Shown here piece by piece: positions 1-6,992 of a stretch of DNA of 64,000 nucleotides. Position numbers and translations under genes: made by a program. The first letter of the stretch is position 1. The number at the start of each line of letters is the position of its first letter. Where the stretch lies: the IMG/VR virus record IMGVR_UViG_3300030108_005626, positions 1 through 64,000 of that record; one strand, written 5' to 3'. The notes beneath the pieces are model-generated. The model ran no database searches, was not told the DNA's origin, and saw only the letters and a program-made list of their open reading frames with translations. Source of the stretch: a virus.

Positions 1-33
1 TATGTTATAATAAAACCTCATTTGGAGGGTTTT

Positions 34-1032
34 ATGATTTCAGATATTGTTGTAGATTTGCAATATGGTGATTGTGGAAAAGGAAAGGTCACGCATCATC
101 TTTGTAGAACAGGAGAGTATACACATGTTATCAGATATAATGGCGGTTGTAACGCCGGCCACACTATCTTTCATAGAGGGAAAAAATTTATTACTCATCA
201 CATACCTGCCGGTGTATTTTTTGGCATTCGGTCCATTATTGGTCCGGGGTGTGTCGTCAACGTGGAACAGTTTTTCAAAGAGATTGAAGAACTAAAAGCA
301 GGCGGTATTGATACAGATGGTCTTGTATTTATCGCTAAAAATGCTCACATTATTACGCAAAATCATATTGAAGAAGAAGCAAGAGAAACAAAGATAGGCA
401 CGACTAAACGAGGTAATGGTCCTGCTTACCGCGATAAGTTTGCTAGAACCGGTGTTCGAGCTGAAGATGTTCCTGAACTTCGTCCTTATTTAATGGACCT
501 TTACGAAGAATTACATGAGCGTTGTGGCAATCCAATTATTCTTTTTGAAGGAGCACAGGGTTTTGGATTAGATATTGATTGGGGATCTTATCCGTATGTC
601 ACTTCATCTAACTGCATTTCTGCTGCTGCTCTTATGAATGGTGTACCCCCTCAAACTGTAAGAAACATTTATGGCGTTGCCAAATCTTATGAAACTTATG
701 TTGGATCTAAAAAATTTCAACCTCAAGGATCTGTATTTACAAAAATACAAGAAGAGGGTCAAGAATATGGTGCTACAACAGGAAGAAAAAGACAAGTCAA
801 TTGGATGAATTTAAACTTTCTACAAAAAGCAATTAATATTAACGGAGCAACACATGTTGTTTTTAATAAAATGGATATTCTAGAAAATGTCGGTCAATTT
901 GCTATTAATGAAAATAACATTCTCAAACGTTTCATTGATGCTAAACACATGGAAGAGTATATTAGACAAAGATTGGACAATGTACCTTTTGTTAAGTCTG
1001 TTATTTTTTCTCGGTCCCCTCATGAGATCTAA
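34..1032 (+). CDS. Adenylosuccinate synthetase family protein (PurA/PurZ-like, short form)
   Basis: The protein (332 aa) belongs to the family that condenses aspartate with a 6-oxopurine nucleotide using GTP or ATP. Visible motifs are GDCGKGK (residues 12-18), which keeps the Asp equivalent to the E. coli PurA catalytic Asp13; NAGHT with the catalytic His; IGTTKRGNGPAY; EGAQG; VTSSN; and GATTGRKR, whose arginines bind aspartate in PurA. It lacks roughly 100 residues relative to bacterial PurA (about 430 aa), mostly in the helical region before EGAQG. Short forms of this size are known in archaeal PurA and in phage PurZ/PurZ0, which make 2-aminoadenine precursors. ATG at 34 is chosen because GGAGGG lies 4 bases upstream; an in-frame TTG at 22 would overlap that site. 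No purB, datZ or mazZ is in the window, so PurA versus PurZ-type activity is open. Confidence 0.85.
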   Translation: MISDIVVDLQYGDCGKGKVTHHLCRTGEYTHVIRYNGGCNAGHTIFHRGKKFITHHIPAGVFFGIRSIIGPGCVVNVEQFFKEIEELKAGGIDTDGLVFIAKNAHIITQNHIEEEARETKIGTTKRGNGPAYRDKFARTGVRAEDVPELRPYLMDLYEELHERCGNPIILFEGAQGFGLDIDWGSYPYVTSSNCISAAALMNGVPPQTVRNIYGVAKSYETYVGSKKFQPQGSVFTKIQEEGQEYGATTGRKRQVNWMNLNFLQKAININGATHVVFNKMDILENVGQFAINENNILKRFIDAKHMEEYIRQRLDNVPFVKSVIFSRSPHEI

Positions 1033-1055
1033 AATACAAACATACTAATTAAAAT

Positions 1056-1790
1056 ATGAACAATATTCGTACATATGCTAATGATTTAGTAGAGTTTTTT
1101 CATCAACGATATAAACTTCAAAACAAACCCACTATATTTTTTACGCAAGATAAGAAAAATAGCATGAAACCTTTTGGTAAAACTGCTTTCTATGATCCAG
1201 TGGAAAAGTCGATTACAGTTTACACAACCGGTAGACACATGAAAGATTGCCTTCGCTCACTTGCTCATGAGTTAGTTCATCACCTGCAAAACGAAAGAGG
1301 TGATTTAATGGGCATGGGCGCTGCCACCCCAGGTTATGCCCAAAAAGATCCGCATATGCGTGAAATGGAAAGAGAGGCATATGAAAAAGGAAATATGTGT
1401 TTTCGTGATTTTGAGGATCGTTTGAAGAATCGACTTGAAGAAACTAATTATAAAGATAAAGACACCAAAGGAGAACAGAAAATGTCTTACAAAAACTGGA
1501 GAGATAAAGAATTTGGCGAGATGCTAATGGATAAATGGGGATATAAACCAAAAGATAAATCGTTTTTAAATGAAGCGCAAGGAACTGCCAGTTTAACAAA
1601 AGCAGATTACGCTACCGCTCAACTAGAAGAAGCACCAGAAGAACTCGATGAAGAAGAAAAAGAAGATGCTTTGGCGGAAGATCATCCAATGTCACCAGAA
1701 TATAGAATGGAAGAACAAGAGGATTTAGATGAGTCTGCACTTCGTGATGCCGTTCGTGATATTCTCGCTGAAATGTCTAAGGGCAACTAA
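1056..1790 (+). CDS. HExxH zinc metallopeptidase-like protein with acidic tail
   Basis: The protein (244 aa) has an HELVH motif at residues 71-75 in a predicted helix, followed about 30 residues later by EREAYEKGN (E107 region), a plausible third zinc ligand. That pattern is typical of gluzincin-type peptidases. After about residue 120 the chain becomes charged and low in complexity (Glu/Asp-rich at 190-225). It ends in LRDAVRDIL (229-237), a motif also found twice in the protein encoded at 4087. No signal peptide or membrane segment is visible, so it is probably an intracellular or virion-associated protein. It overlaps the next gene as TAATG. The peptidase activity is inferred from the motif; the substrate is unknown. 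A role in head maturation is possible but unproven. No good ribosome site precedes the ATG. Confidence 0.6.
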   Translation: MNNIRTYANDLVEFFHQRYKLQNKPTIFFTQDKKNSMKPFGKTAFYDPVEKSITVYTTGRHMKDCLRSLAHELVHHLQNERGDLMGMGAATPGYAQKDPHMREMEREAYEKGNMCFRDFEDRLKNRLEETNYKDKDTKGEQKMSYKNWRDKEFGEMLMDKWGYKPKDKSFLNEAQGTASLTKADYATAQLEEAPEELDEEEKEDALAEDHPMSPEYRMEEQEDLDESALRDAVRDILAEMSKGN

Positions 1791-2041
1791 TGAAAACTGA
1801 TCTAAGAAAAATGACCAGAGACTTTTTGATAGGAGAAGTAAAAAACAATCCTACTGCTCGTGCTTACGTCGAGTCTGTTCTTCGTATCTTAGACGAAGTA
1901 CGACCAAAAAGTCAAAGGGAAAGTAGGCAACTATCAGTTGCTCGTAAAAACTTACTTGAAATAAAAAGAGTTGTTAGAACTCTTGAAAATAAAATATCGC
2001 TTCTAGAAGAACAAGTAAGAATACTAGAAGAAGGAAAATAA
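1790..2041 (+). CDS. Small coiled-coil protein, unknown function
   Basis: This 83-residue highly charged protein starts within the stop of the previous gene (TAATG), which suggests translational coupling. The second half (about residues 45-80) has a leucine/isoleucine heptad pattern (LLEIKRVVRTLENKISLLEE), so it probably forms a coiled coil. Nothing identifies a family. Its position between the metallopeptidase-like gene and the ligase/nucleotidyltransferase fusion, with tight spacing on both sides, suggests co-expression with them. Confidence 0.6.
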   Translation: MKTDLRKMTRDFLIGEVKNNPTARAYVESVLRILDEVRPKSQRESRQLSVARKNLLEIKRVVRTLENKISLLEEQVRILEEGK

Positions 2042-2045
2042 ATTT

Positions 2046-4082
2046 ATGGGCGGTGTAGCAGGACATCTAGCGCATCTTTACGATAATCGCGATCTTACCT
2101 TTAATAAAATGGCAGAGATCCTACAAAAAGCTGCAAAAGGCGAACTTGTAGGAACAGAAAAAACTGACGGTTATAATATTTTTCTTGGATATGTAGATGG
2201 TAAACCTCGTGCTGCTCGTAATAAGGGTGATATGTCCCGTGGTGGAATGACCTTTGAGGATTTAATCAATCGTGAATTTCGTGGTGGCGAAGAATCAAAA
2301 CGTGCTTATGTTACTGCTTTTAATGCTTATGTTGCCGCACTAGATTCACTTTCAGAAAAAGAAAAATCTCAAATATTTGGACCTAATGGTGAAATCTTCT
2401 ATAACACCGAAATACAAGGTCCAGTTGCTCCAAATGTTGTAAACTATGACGAAAATGTCGTAAATATTCACCGCATGGGTCATAAAAAATATAATAAAGA
2501 AGATAATACCCTAGAAGTTGTGGCAAATGAAAAGCAATCAGCAATGTTAGATAGTGTTATTGATAAGTTTGAAGAGGCAACAGCAGATGAGGATTTTAGC
2601 GTTAGAAGAACTGCTTTTCTCACACTTAATAAAATTACAGATGAGACATTTGTAGAAAAAACTTTAGAACGTATACAAGCTACGGGTTATTCTGGTAATA
2701 TGACCTTAAATGATTATCTTCGTGATAAACTAACACCATTTACAGAAAAATCACTTCCAGAACTAAATGATGAAAGGGTAAATCTTCTTGTCAGAAGAAT
2801 GCTTGGCGATAAAACTGCTCCGACCACCTCGCAAATAACAAAGGGCATGGATAAAGAAACTAGAGCAAAAGTATCCGCATTTAACAAAAACTCTAAAATT
2901 TTATCAAAAAAATTAATTGAACCAATTGAAATGGCAATACATGATTTTGCTGTAGAACTTCTTCGAGGTCTTAAAAGTTCTTACATTTTGGACAACCAAG
3001 CGGAGGTTGAAAGACTAAAAAAAGAAACAGAGCAGGCAATTCGTGCCATTCAGGATTACGAGGGACCAGAGCAAGAAGGCGCACAAGATATTTTGGTAAG
3101 ACAACTTACTAAACTCAAACATCATGACAATATCGATACCGTCGTAGAAGGTTTCGTTTTCCAATATGATGGTCAGATGTATAAGTTTACGGGAAATTTT
3201 GCCCCAATGAACCAACTTTTAGGGTTGTTTCGCTATGGAAGAGGTAAAATACCACAAATGGTAAAGGAAATGATTATGGAGCAAAATAAAGGCGAAACTG
3301 TTGCTATTTTACCGGGAAAATTTAAACCTGCTCACAGGGGTCATCTAGACATGATCAAACACTATTCTAAAATTGCTGATAGAGTCGTTGTTTTGGTTAG
3401 TCCAAAACCGAGAGATGGGGTTACAGCCAAAACTGCTGAAGTGATTTTGAATCTTTATTTAGATGACGCTAACCTTACTAACGTTGATGTTGAAATTCCA
3501 GACGCTCCTTCACCCGTGGGTGCCGCAATGAACTATGGAAAAAGACCGGAGATGAAAGGAACAAAAATTATTCTTGGCGCCTCAACAAAAGATGGTGATG
3601 CTGCTGAACGTTTCGCTGGTAACGTTCAAAAGTATGCTGAAGACGCGGAAGTTCTAAATCCTCTCGACTATGCTTTCAAACCTGTAGGTGAAGTTTTACA
3701 TGCTAGTAAATTTAGAGATGCCATAGCAGATGGTAGTGATATTGATAAATATTTACCAGATACATCAAAAGATAGAGTAGATTACATAGTGGATATGGTA
3801 AAGAAGGAACTTAAGTTAGAACCAAAAACAACCCAAAAGGAGGCAAACGACCCATTCTTGGGTATCTTTCGTGGGTTAGTTGATGAAATAATGTTAGAAG
3901 AAGAAGAATTAGAAGAAATGTCTATGATGTCTGGTCCAGCACCAGCAGTGCATGGATATGCTCTACCTTTAGGCGCAAAACCTAAACGATTCAAAAAGAA
4001 AAAAAACAAGAAACGTAAAAAAGTTTCTGAAAATGAAGTTAATGAGGCGTTAAACTATTTATTACAGAAACTTGGAGTTTAA
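2046..4082 (+). CDS. Fusion: RNA-ligase-like nucleotidyltransferase plus HxGH adenylyl/cytidylyltransferase
   Basis: The protein (678 aa) has two catalytic-looking domains. Residues 1 to about 400 carry covalent nucleotidyltransferase motifs in order: K39-T-D-G42 (motif I, KxDG), FYNTEIQG (like motif III), VEGFVF (motif IV) and MYKFTG (motif V lysine), the pattern of ATP-dependent RNA and DNA ligases. Residues from about 419 to 600 begin GKFKPAHRGHL, containing the HxGH signature of NMN adenylyltransferases and cytidylyltransferases, and include SKFRD, which resembles the ISxTxxR-type loop. The tail has a lysine/arginine block (KPKRFKKKKNKKRKK) and a terminal amphipathic helix. All four ligase motifs are intact, so both domains could be active. 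A link to RNA end repair or NAD/nucleotide-capped ends is inference; the substrate is unknown. The next gene's ribosome site lies inside its 3' end. Confidence 0.72.
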   Translation: MGGVAGHLAHLYDNRDLTFNKMAEILQKAAKGELVGTEKTDGYNIFLGYVDGKPRAARNKGDMSRGGMTFEDLINREFRGGEESKRAYVTAFNAYVAALDSLSEKEKSQIFGPNGEIFYNTEIQGPVAPNVVNYDENVVNIHRMGHKKYNKEDNTLEVVANEKQSAMLDSVIDKFEEATADEDFSVRRTAFLTLNKITDETFVEKTLERIQATGYSGNMTLNDYLRDKLTPFTEKSLPELNDERVNLLVRRMLGDKTAPTTSQITKGMDKETRAKVSAFNKNSKILSKKLIEPIEMAIHDFAVELLRGLKSSYILDNQAEVERLKKETEQAIRAIQDYEGPEQEGAQDILVRQLTKLKHHDNIDTVVEGFVFQYDGQMYKFTGNFAPMNQLLGLFRYGRGKIPQMVKEMIMEQNKGETVAILPGKFKPAHRGHLDMIKHYSKIADRVVVLVSPKPRDGVTAKTAEVILNLYLDDANLTNVDVEIPDAPSPVGAAMNYGKRPEMKGTKIILGASTKDGDAAERFAGNVQKYAEDAEVLNPLDYAFKPVGEVLHASKFRDAIADGSDIDKYLPDTSKDRVDYIVDMVKKELKLEPKTTQKEANDPFLGIFRGLVDEIMLEEEELEEMSMMSGPAPAVHGYALPLGAKPKRFKKKKNKKRKKVSENEVNEALNYLLQKLGV

Positions 4083-4086
4083 TTTA

Positions 4087-4809
4087 ATGATTGATCGCGA
4101 TGAATTTTTAAAAGAACTAAAAGAAGAAAAGCGACTTCGCAAAGCAGTTCGCAGTCTTCTAGAAAATTATCTTGCTGAAAAGAAAGAAAAAGTAATGCTT
4201 GAAGAAAATAGACTTCGCGGCGTCATTCGTTCTTTAATACAAGAGGTAAGCGCTGACGTGCCAGATGAACAACCTCAAAGAGCGACGGGGATAAACGTTC
4301 TAGAGGACACTTTAAAAGTTATCATTCCAATTGTTGAGGATGCTTACAAAGGACTCACAACTTCTAAGTCTCAAAGAGATTCTTTTAGAGCACACATTCT
4401 TAATGCTGTGGAAAACTCTTTGGCACCAGTTGATCTTACAGCAGGCGCTGGAGAAAGTCAAGAAGAAAATGAACTCGAAGAAGAGGTAACGCTAGATATT
4501 GATGTAGAGGATGATAAATTCATTCCAGTTCGCGATCAAGATATGCCAGAAGATCCAGTTGAACCTCAAGAACCAGAATCATTCCAAGATTTGCAGGGTA
4601 TGAATATAACCGGTCGTAATTTTGCCTCAACTACTTTTAATAAAGTTGAAAATCAAATTCAAGATGCTTATGAAAGTCTTGCTGATGAAGAAGATAGGAA
4701 ACTTTACAAAGAATATATGCTAACTAATCTTAAACTTTACTTCGATAGATTTGAAGAAGAGTTGCAACCAACACTACCAGAACCAGAATCACCAGATTAT
4801 AATAAATAA
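4087..4809 (+). CDS. Acidic protein with repeated LRxxVRxLL motif, possibly scaffold- or head-associated
   Basis: The protein (240 aa) starts at ATG 4087, nine bases after GGAG at 4074-4077; an in-frame TTG at 4072 would sit before that site. Two near-copies of a nine-residue motif occur near the N-terminus: LRKAVRSLL (17-25) and LRGVIRSLI (43-51). The same motif ends the protein encoded at 1056. A longer internal duplication is also visible: VEDAYKGL followed by about 18 residues to a helix ending LNAV, and IQDAYESL followed by a similar helix ending LTNL. The middle is very Glu/Asp/Pro-rich. No enzyme motif is seen. Acidic, helical, internally repeated proteins of this kind are compatible with a scaffolding or internal head protein, but this is inference. 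Confidence 0.6.
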   Translation: MIDRDEFLKELKEEKRLRKAVRSLLENYLAEKKEKVMLEENRLRGVIRSLIQEVSADVPDEQPQRATGINVLEDTLKVIIPIVEDAYKGLTTSKSQRDSFRAHILNAVENSLAPVDLTAGAGESQEENELEEEVTLDIDVEDDKFIPVRDQDMPEDPVEPQEPESFQDLQGMNITGRNFASTTFNKVENQIQDAYESLADEEDRKLYKEYMLTNLKLYFDRFEEELQPTLPEPESPDYNK

Positions 4810-4842
4810 TATAAATTAAATTATATCATTACTTATATTATT
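4805..4842. repeat. AT-only inverted repeat between gene blocks
   Basis: AATAATATAA (4805-4814) is perfectly complementary to TTATATTATT (4833-4842), giving a 10-bp stem with an 18-base loop. It begins inside the stop codon of the upstream gene and fills most of the 42-base gap before the gene at 4852. It could act as a weak terminator, an RNA processing or stability hairpin, or simply reflect AT richness. Confidence 0.35.
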
Positions 4843-4851
4843 ATTTAATCT

Positions 4852-5229
4852 ATGTCATGGAAAAATAAAAAAAAGAAAAATACTGTTGCAAAATATTCAA
4901 AATATAGTATAATAAATAAATTAAAATCTGAAAATAAAATTACAGATGATATATTAAATAATATTAATAATATATCTTTAGAAGATTTAATAGCAATAAA
5001 GTTAGAATTATCAACCAGATATCTTTGTGGTAAGTTTTATGGTATACCTATCTGGAGACTGACTCGTCATGCAGTTACAGATGCCTTATTAAAAACAGCA
5101 TTGAGTATTGCAAGAACAAAAAAAGAAGCAGCTAGGTTTTTAGGGGTTGACTATATGGAATTTAATCGTTATATTAAAAAGTATAATACTATTTCATTTT
5201 TTGAAGAAGAAGTAAAAGAGGAAGTATGA
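4852..5229 (+). CDS. Fis-type helix-turn-helix protein, putative DNA-binding
   Basis: The protein (125 aa) has a lysine/asparagine-rich N-terminus and a C-terminal segment (about residues 80-112) that reads as a Fis-family helix-turn-helix. A helix (LLKTALSIARTKKEAARFLGV) is followed by a turn and a second helix (DYMEFNRYIKKY), matching the common Fis/NtrC pattern of a helix, KxxAAxxLG and then a recognition helix. It may be a small transcription or nucleoid factor. It is the first gene after the inverted repeat at 4805 and overlaps the next gene as ATGA. The target is unknown. Confidence 0.55.
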   Translation: MSWKNKKKKNTVAKYSKYSIINKLKSENKITDDILNNINNISLEDLIAIKLELSTRYLCGKFYGIPIWRLTRHAVTDALLKTALSIARTKKEAARFLGVDYMEFNRYIKKYNTISFFEEEVKEEV

Positions 5230-5456
5230 ATAACAAATTATTTAATGCAGCAAAAATAAAATATGAAGCAAAAGCAGAAGAGGCAAGAGCAATGTTAGAT
5301 ATGCTATTCACTCAGACTGTTATGGTTGGAGAACATACTGATATCTTAAAAGAAGTTGATAAATGGACTACAATACTAGCAGAAGCATTGGATTGTGCTG
5401 ACGCATTAGATGATTTTGCAATGCATCGAAGAGAAGAGGGGTCGCAAACCCCTTAG
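5226..5456 (+). CDS. Small helical protein, unknown function
   Basis: A 76-residue, mostly helical, alanine- and glutamate-rich protein that starts in an ATGA overlap with the helix-turn-helix gene, so it is translationally coupled to it. No motif is recognised. Its last codons form one arm of a small GC hairpin (5437-5453). Confidence 0.55.
   Translation: MNNKLFNAAKIKYEAKAEEARAMLDMLFTQTVMVGEHTDILKEVDKWTTILAEALDCADALDDFAMHRREEGSQTP
5437..5453 (+). other. Small GC hairpin overlapping a stop region
   Basis: AGGGG (5437-5441) pairs with CCCCT (5449-5453) around a 7-base loop, in an otherwise AT-rich region. It sits just before the strong ribosome site AAGGAGG (5457-5463) of the next gene, so it might tune re-initiation. 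There is no U-tract, so it is not a classical terminator. Confidence 0.3.
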
Positions 5457-5470
5457 AAGGAGGTTTGAAA

Positions 5471-5677
5471 ATGTCGACAACAAGATTCACTTTAGATGGA
5501 AATGGAAGAAGAGCATATATTGGTTCACCAGTCTATTATAAAAATAAAGTTTGGTTGTTAGAAGATATTCAATATCTCCAATGGAATTCAGAGCAATACC
5601 TAACCCTACAAGATCCAAAAAATAAAAATAAAAAAGTTGAGTTTGTAAAAGCAAGTTTAATATCGGCAGTTGATTAA
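5471..5677 (+). CDS. Small protein, unknown function
   Basis: This 68-residue protein starts at ATG 5471, seven bases after a near-perfect AAGGAGG. An in-frame TTG at 5465 is less likely. The composition (alternating hydrophobic and charged residues, with segments such as VYYKNKVWLLEDIQYL) suggests a small beta-rich, SH3-like fold. No family is recognised. Its stop overlaps the next start (TAATG). Confidence 0.55.
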   Translation: MSTTRFTLDGNGRRAYIGSPVYYKNKVWLLEDIQYLQWNSEQYLTLQDPKNKNKKVEFVKASLISAVD

Positions 5678-6060
5678 TGGCATCTAAATATGGCAAAAAA
5701 AGAAAGCAACGAAGTTTTGAAAAAGAGCATTGGTATGTAACCAATGTTGATCATGTTAGTTTAAAGATTCAAATGACAACTGGAAGATTATTAATAACAG
5801 TTGTTCATGACAAAACAGACTATTCATTTACTTTACCTGATACAACTTGTTCGATAGCAAAAAATAGAAAAGAAATTGATAACAAGGTAGCGCTCTACTT
5901 TCAGACGTTTTTTCAAGTAGACGAATTTAGTTTTATGCAAATTCACACTGATGAAGAAAATTATACGGATTATATGAATTTGTATACAGACCTAATTTGG
6001 ATTAAAAACAAACTAGGTCTGACCATTTGGAATAGAAAAAAGTTTACTTATAAATATTAA
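5677..6060 (+). CDS. Unknown protein, last gene of the first plus-strand block
   Basis: A 127-residue protein with a basic N-terminus (KYGKKRKQR), a probable beta-rich middle and an aromatic-rich C-terminus. No motif is recognised. It runs tail to tail with the minus-strand protease gene, and their stop codons overlap by four bases (6057-6060). Its 3' end contains an 8-bp inverted repeat (5987-6021). Confidence 0.5.
   Translation: MASKYGKKRKQRSFEKEHWYVTNVDHVSLKIQMTTGRLLITVVHDKTDYSFTLPDTTCSIAKNRKEIDNKVALYFQTFFQVDEFSFMQIHTDEENYTDYMNLYTDLIWIKNKLGLTIWNRKKFTYKY
5987..6021. repeat. Inverted repeat near the convergent gene ends
   Basis: CAGACCTA (5987-5994) is perfectly complementary to TAGGTCTG (6014-6021), with a 19-base loop. 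It lies inside the coding sequence, about 40 bases before the point where the plus and minus genes converge. It could slow or process transcripts from either side, but it lacks a U-tract. Confidence 0.3.
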
Positions 6061-6812
6061 TTATCATTACACTCGTCTGGAATGCAGACCCATTCTGCTA
6101 GTTCAGCTTTAGATAAACCACTTCTAATAAATTCCATGAGTTTTTCATAAGGTGAAGAAATAGCAATATTTCTAAACTTTACTAAAACAGAGTGAACCAT
6201 TCCTACTAACTCACCTTTAGAATTAAGAATCATAGACCCAGAAGAACCAAAAGTAGCAGCAAGAGAATATACGTCTTGTCCGTTTTCCTCACCAGCATAC
6301 CTGCCTTCAAATACCGGCACCATGTCATAATCAAACATACCCAAAGGAGCAGCTATGTTATAAACCTTTTCGCCTCTTTTCGGAGGTTTCATTGCCAGAG
6401 GTATAACTTCAACTCCCTCAGTTAAACCCTCTGCAAAAAGTAAACAAGCATCAATTGATTGATCTTTTTTTAGAACAACTGCATCATATCTTTTTAATGA
6501 TAGTGTTGAAACTTTCATGTGAATAGTTTGCTCGACTGACTCTAACAAACCTTTTTCGCCATCACAAACATGCGCGGCAGTGACTATATATGCGCCTTTG
6601 TCGGAAAGTCTAACGACATAACCAGAACCTGAAGATCTTAAATCCATTGTCGCGCATTTACCTTCACCAAAACATCTTTTTAATTGAACTGTTTTGCTAA
6701 TAAACGCAAATCCTTCTCTTGGAAAATCATTTTTTACACTTGAATTCATCGTGCCGCAAGAGAAAGTAAACAGCATAACGAACGCGAGGGCACTAACCAT
6801 AACCCTACTCAT
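6057..6812 (-). CDS. Trypsin-like serine protease, putative lipoprotein
   Basis: The protein (251 aa) starts at 6812, where CGGAGGA lies eight bases upstream; an in-frame ATG at 6851 lacks a ribosome site. It begins with a basic residue, a hydrophobic segment (residues 4-18) and FTFSC19G, a signal peptide with an imperfect lipobox, so secretion with lipidation at C19 is plausible. The S1-family triad is visible: H81 in VTAAHVC, D121 in SIDACLL and S191 in FGSSGS. The fold resembles small HtrA/trypsin-like proteases without a PDZ domain. It is the only minus-strand gene in the window. An outer-membrane or periplasmic protease made by a phage might alter the infected cell's envelope or process an incoming factor; this is inference. 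Confidence 0.75.
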   Translation of the reverse strand: MSRVMVSALAFVMLFTFSCGTMNSSVKNDFPREGFAFISKTVQLKRCFGEGKCATMDLRSSGSGYVVRLSDKGAYIVTAAHVCDGEKGLLESVEQTIHMKVSTLSLKRYDAVVLKKDQSIDACLLFAEGLTEGVEVIPLAMKPPKRGEKVYNIAAPLGMFDYDMVPVFEGRYAGEENGQDVYSLAATFGSSGSMILNSKGELVGMVHSVLVKFRNIAISSPYEKLMEFIRSGLSKAELAEWVCIPDECNDN

Positions 6813-6850
6813 TTTTTTATCCTCCGATGTCTCTGAGATTTTTACTCTCA

Positions 6851-6858
6851 TATAAATA
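6851..6858 (+). promoter_or_regulatory. T4-type late promoter-like site, rightward
   Basis: An exact TATAAATA, the T4 late -10 consensus, lies 135 bases before the PhoH start. A gp55-like sigma factor is encoded at 30858, so such promoters are expected. In AT-rich DNA the match alone is weak evidence; the intergenic location helps. Confidence 0.4.
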
Positions 6859-6904
6859 AATAAGGGTGCCGCATTGCTTTTTACTTTTTTATAAACAAAA
6901 AGAC

Positions 6905-6912
6905 TATTTATA
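6905..6912 (-). promoter_or_regulatory. T4-type late promoter-like site, leftward
   Basis: TATTTATA on the plus strand reads TATAAATA on the minus strand, about 93 bases before the protease start at 6812. It faces the rightward copy at 6851 across about 46 bases, so transcripts from the two would overlap. The plus-strand context, ACTATTTATAA, recurs at 40112 before the gp25-like gene, so an unrelated rightward signal is also possible. Confidence 0.35.
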
Positions 6913-6945
6913 ATGACTGCTTCTTTAATTCAAATTAACTCTAAA

Positions 6946-6983
6946 TGAGTGTTTTAATAAAGAAGATTGAGTGTTTAACAAAG
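6946..6983 (+). repeat. Two direct repeats upstream of the PhoH gene
   Basis: TGAGTGTTTTAATAAAG (6946-6962) and TGAGTGTTTAACAAAG (6968-6983) are near-identical and spaced 22 bases apart, about two helical turns. A partial third copy (TGAGTTAAC) runs into the PhoH start region. CTTCTTTA (6920-6927) and TAAAGAAG (6958-6965) also form an inverted repeat here. This may be an operator-like array. No strong ribosome site is visible before the ATG at 6993. Confidence 0.35.
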
Positions 6984-6992
6984 TGAGTTAAC

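Noticed and set aside
34-1032. Firm call as PurZ (2-aminoadenine pathway)
   Set aside because: The catalytic Asp typical of PurA is kept and no partner genes are in the window; only a family-level call is justified.
6049-6056. TATAAATA on the plus strand
   Set aside because: It lies inside the last codons of the gene at 5677 and points into the antisense of the protease gene; likely chance in AT-rich DNA.
6852-6992. tRNA or small RNA in the largest gap
   Set aside because: No cloverleaf or stable long hairpin is visible; the gap is explained by promoter-like sites and repeats.
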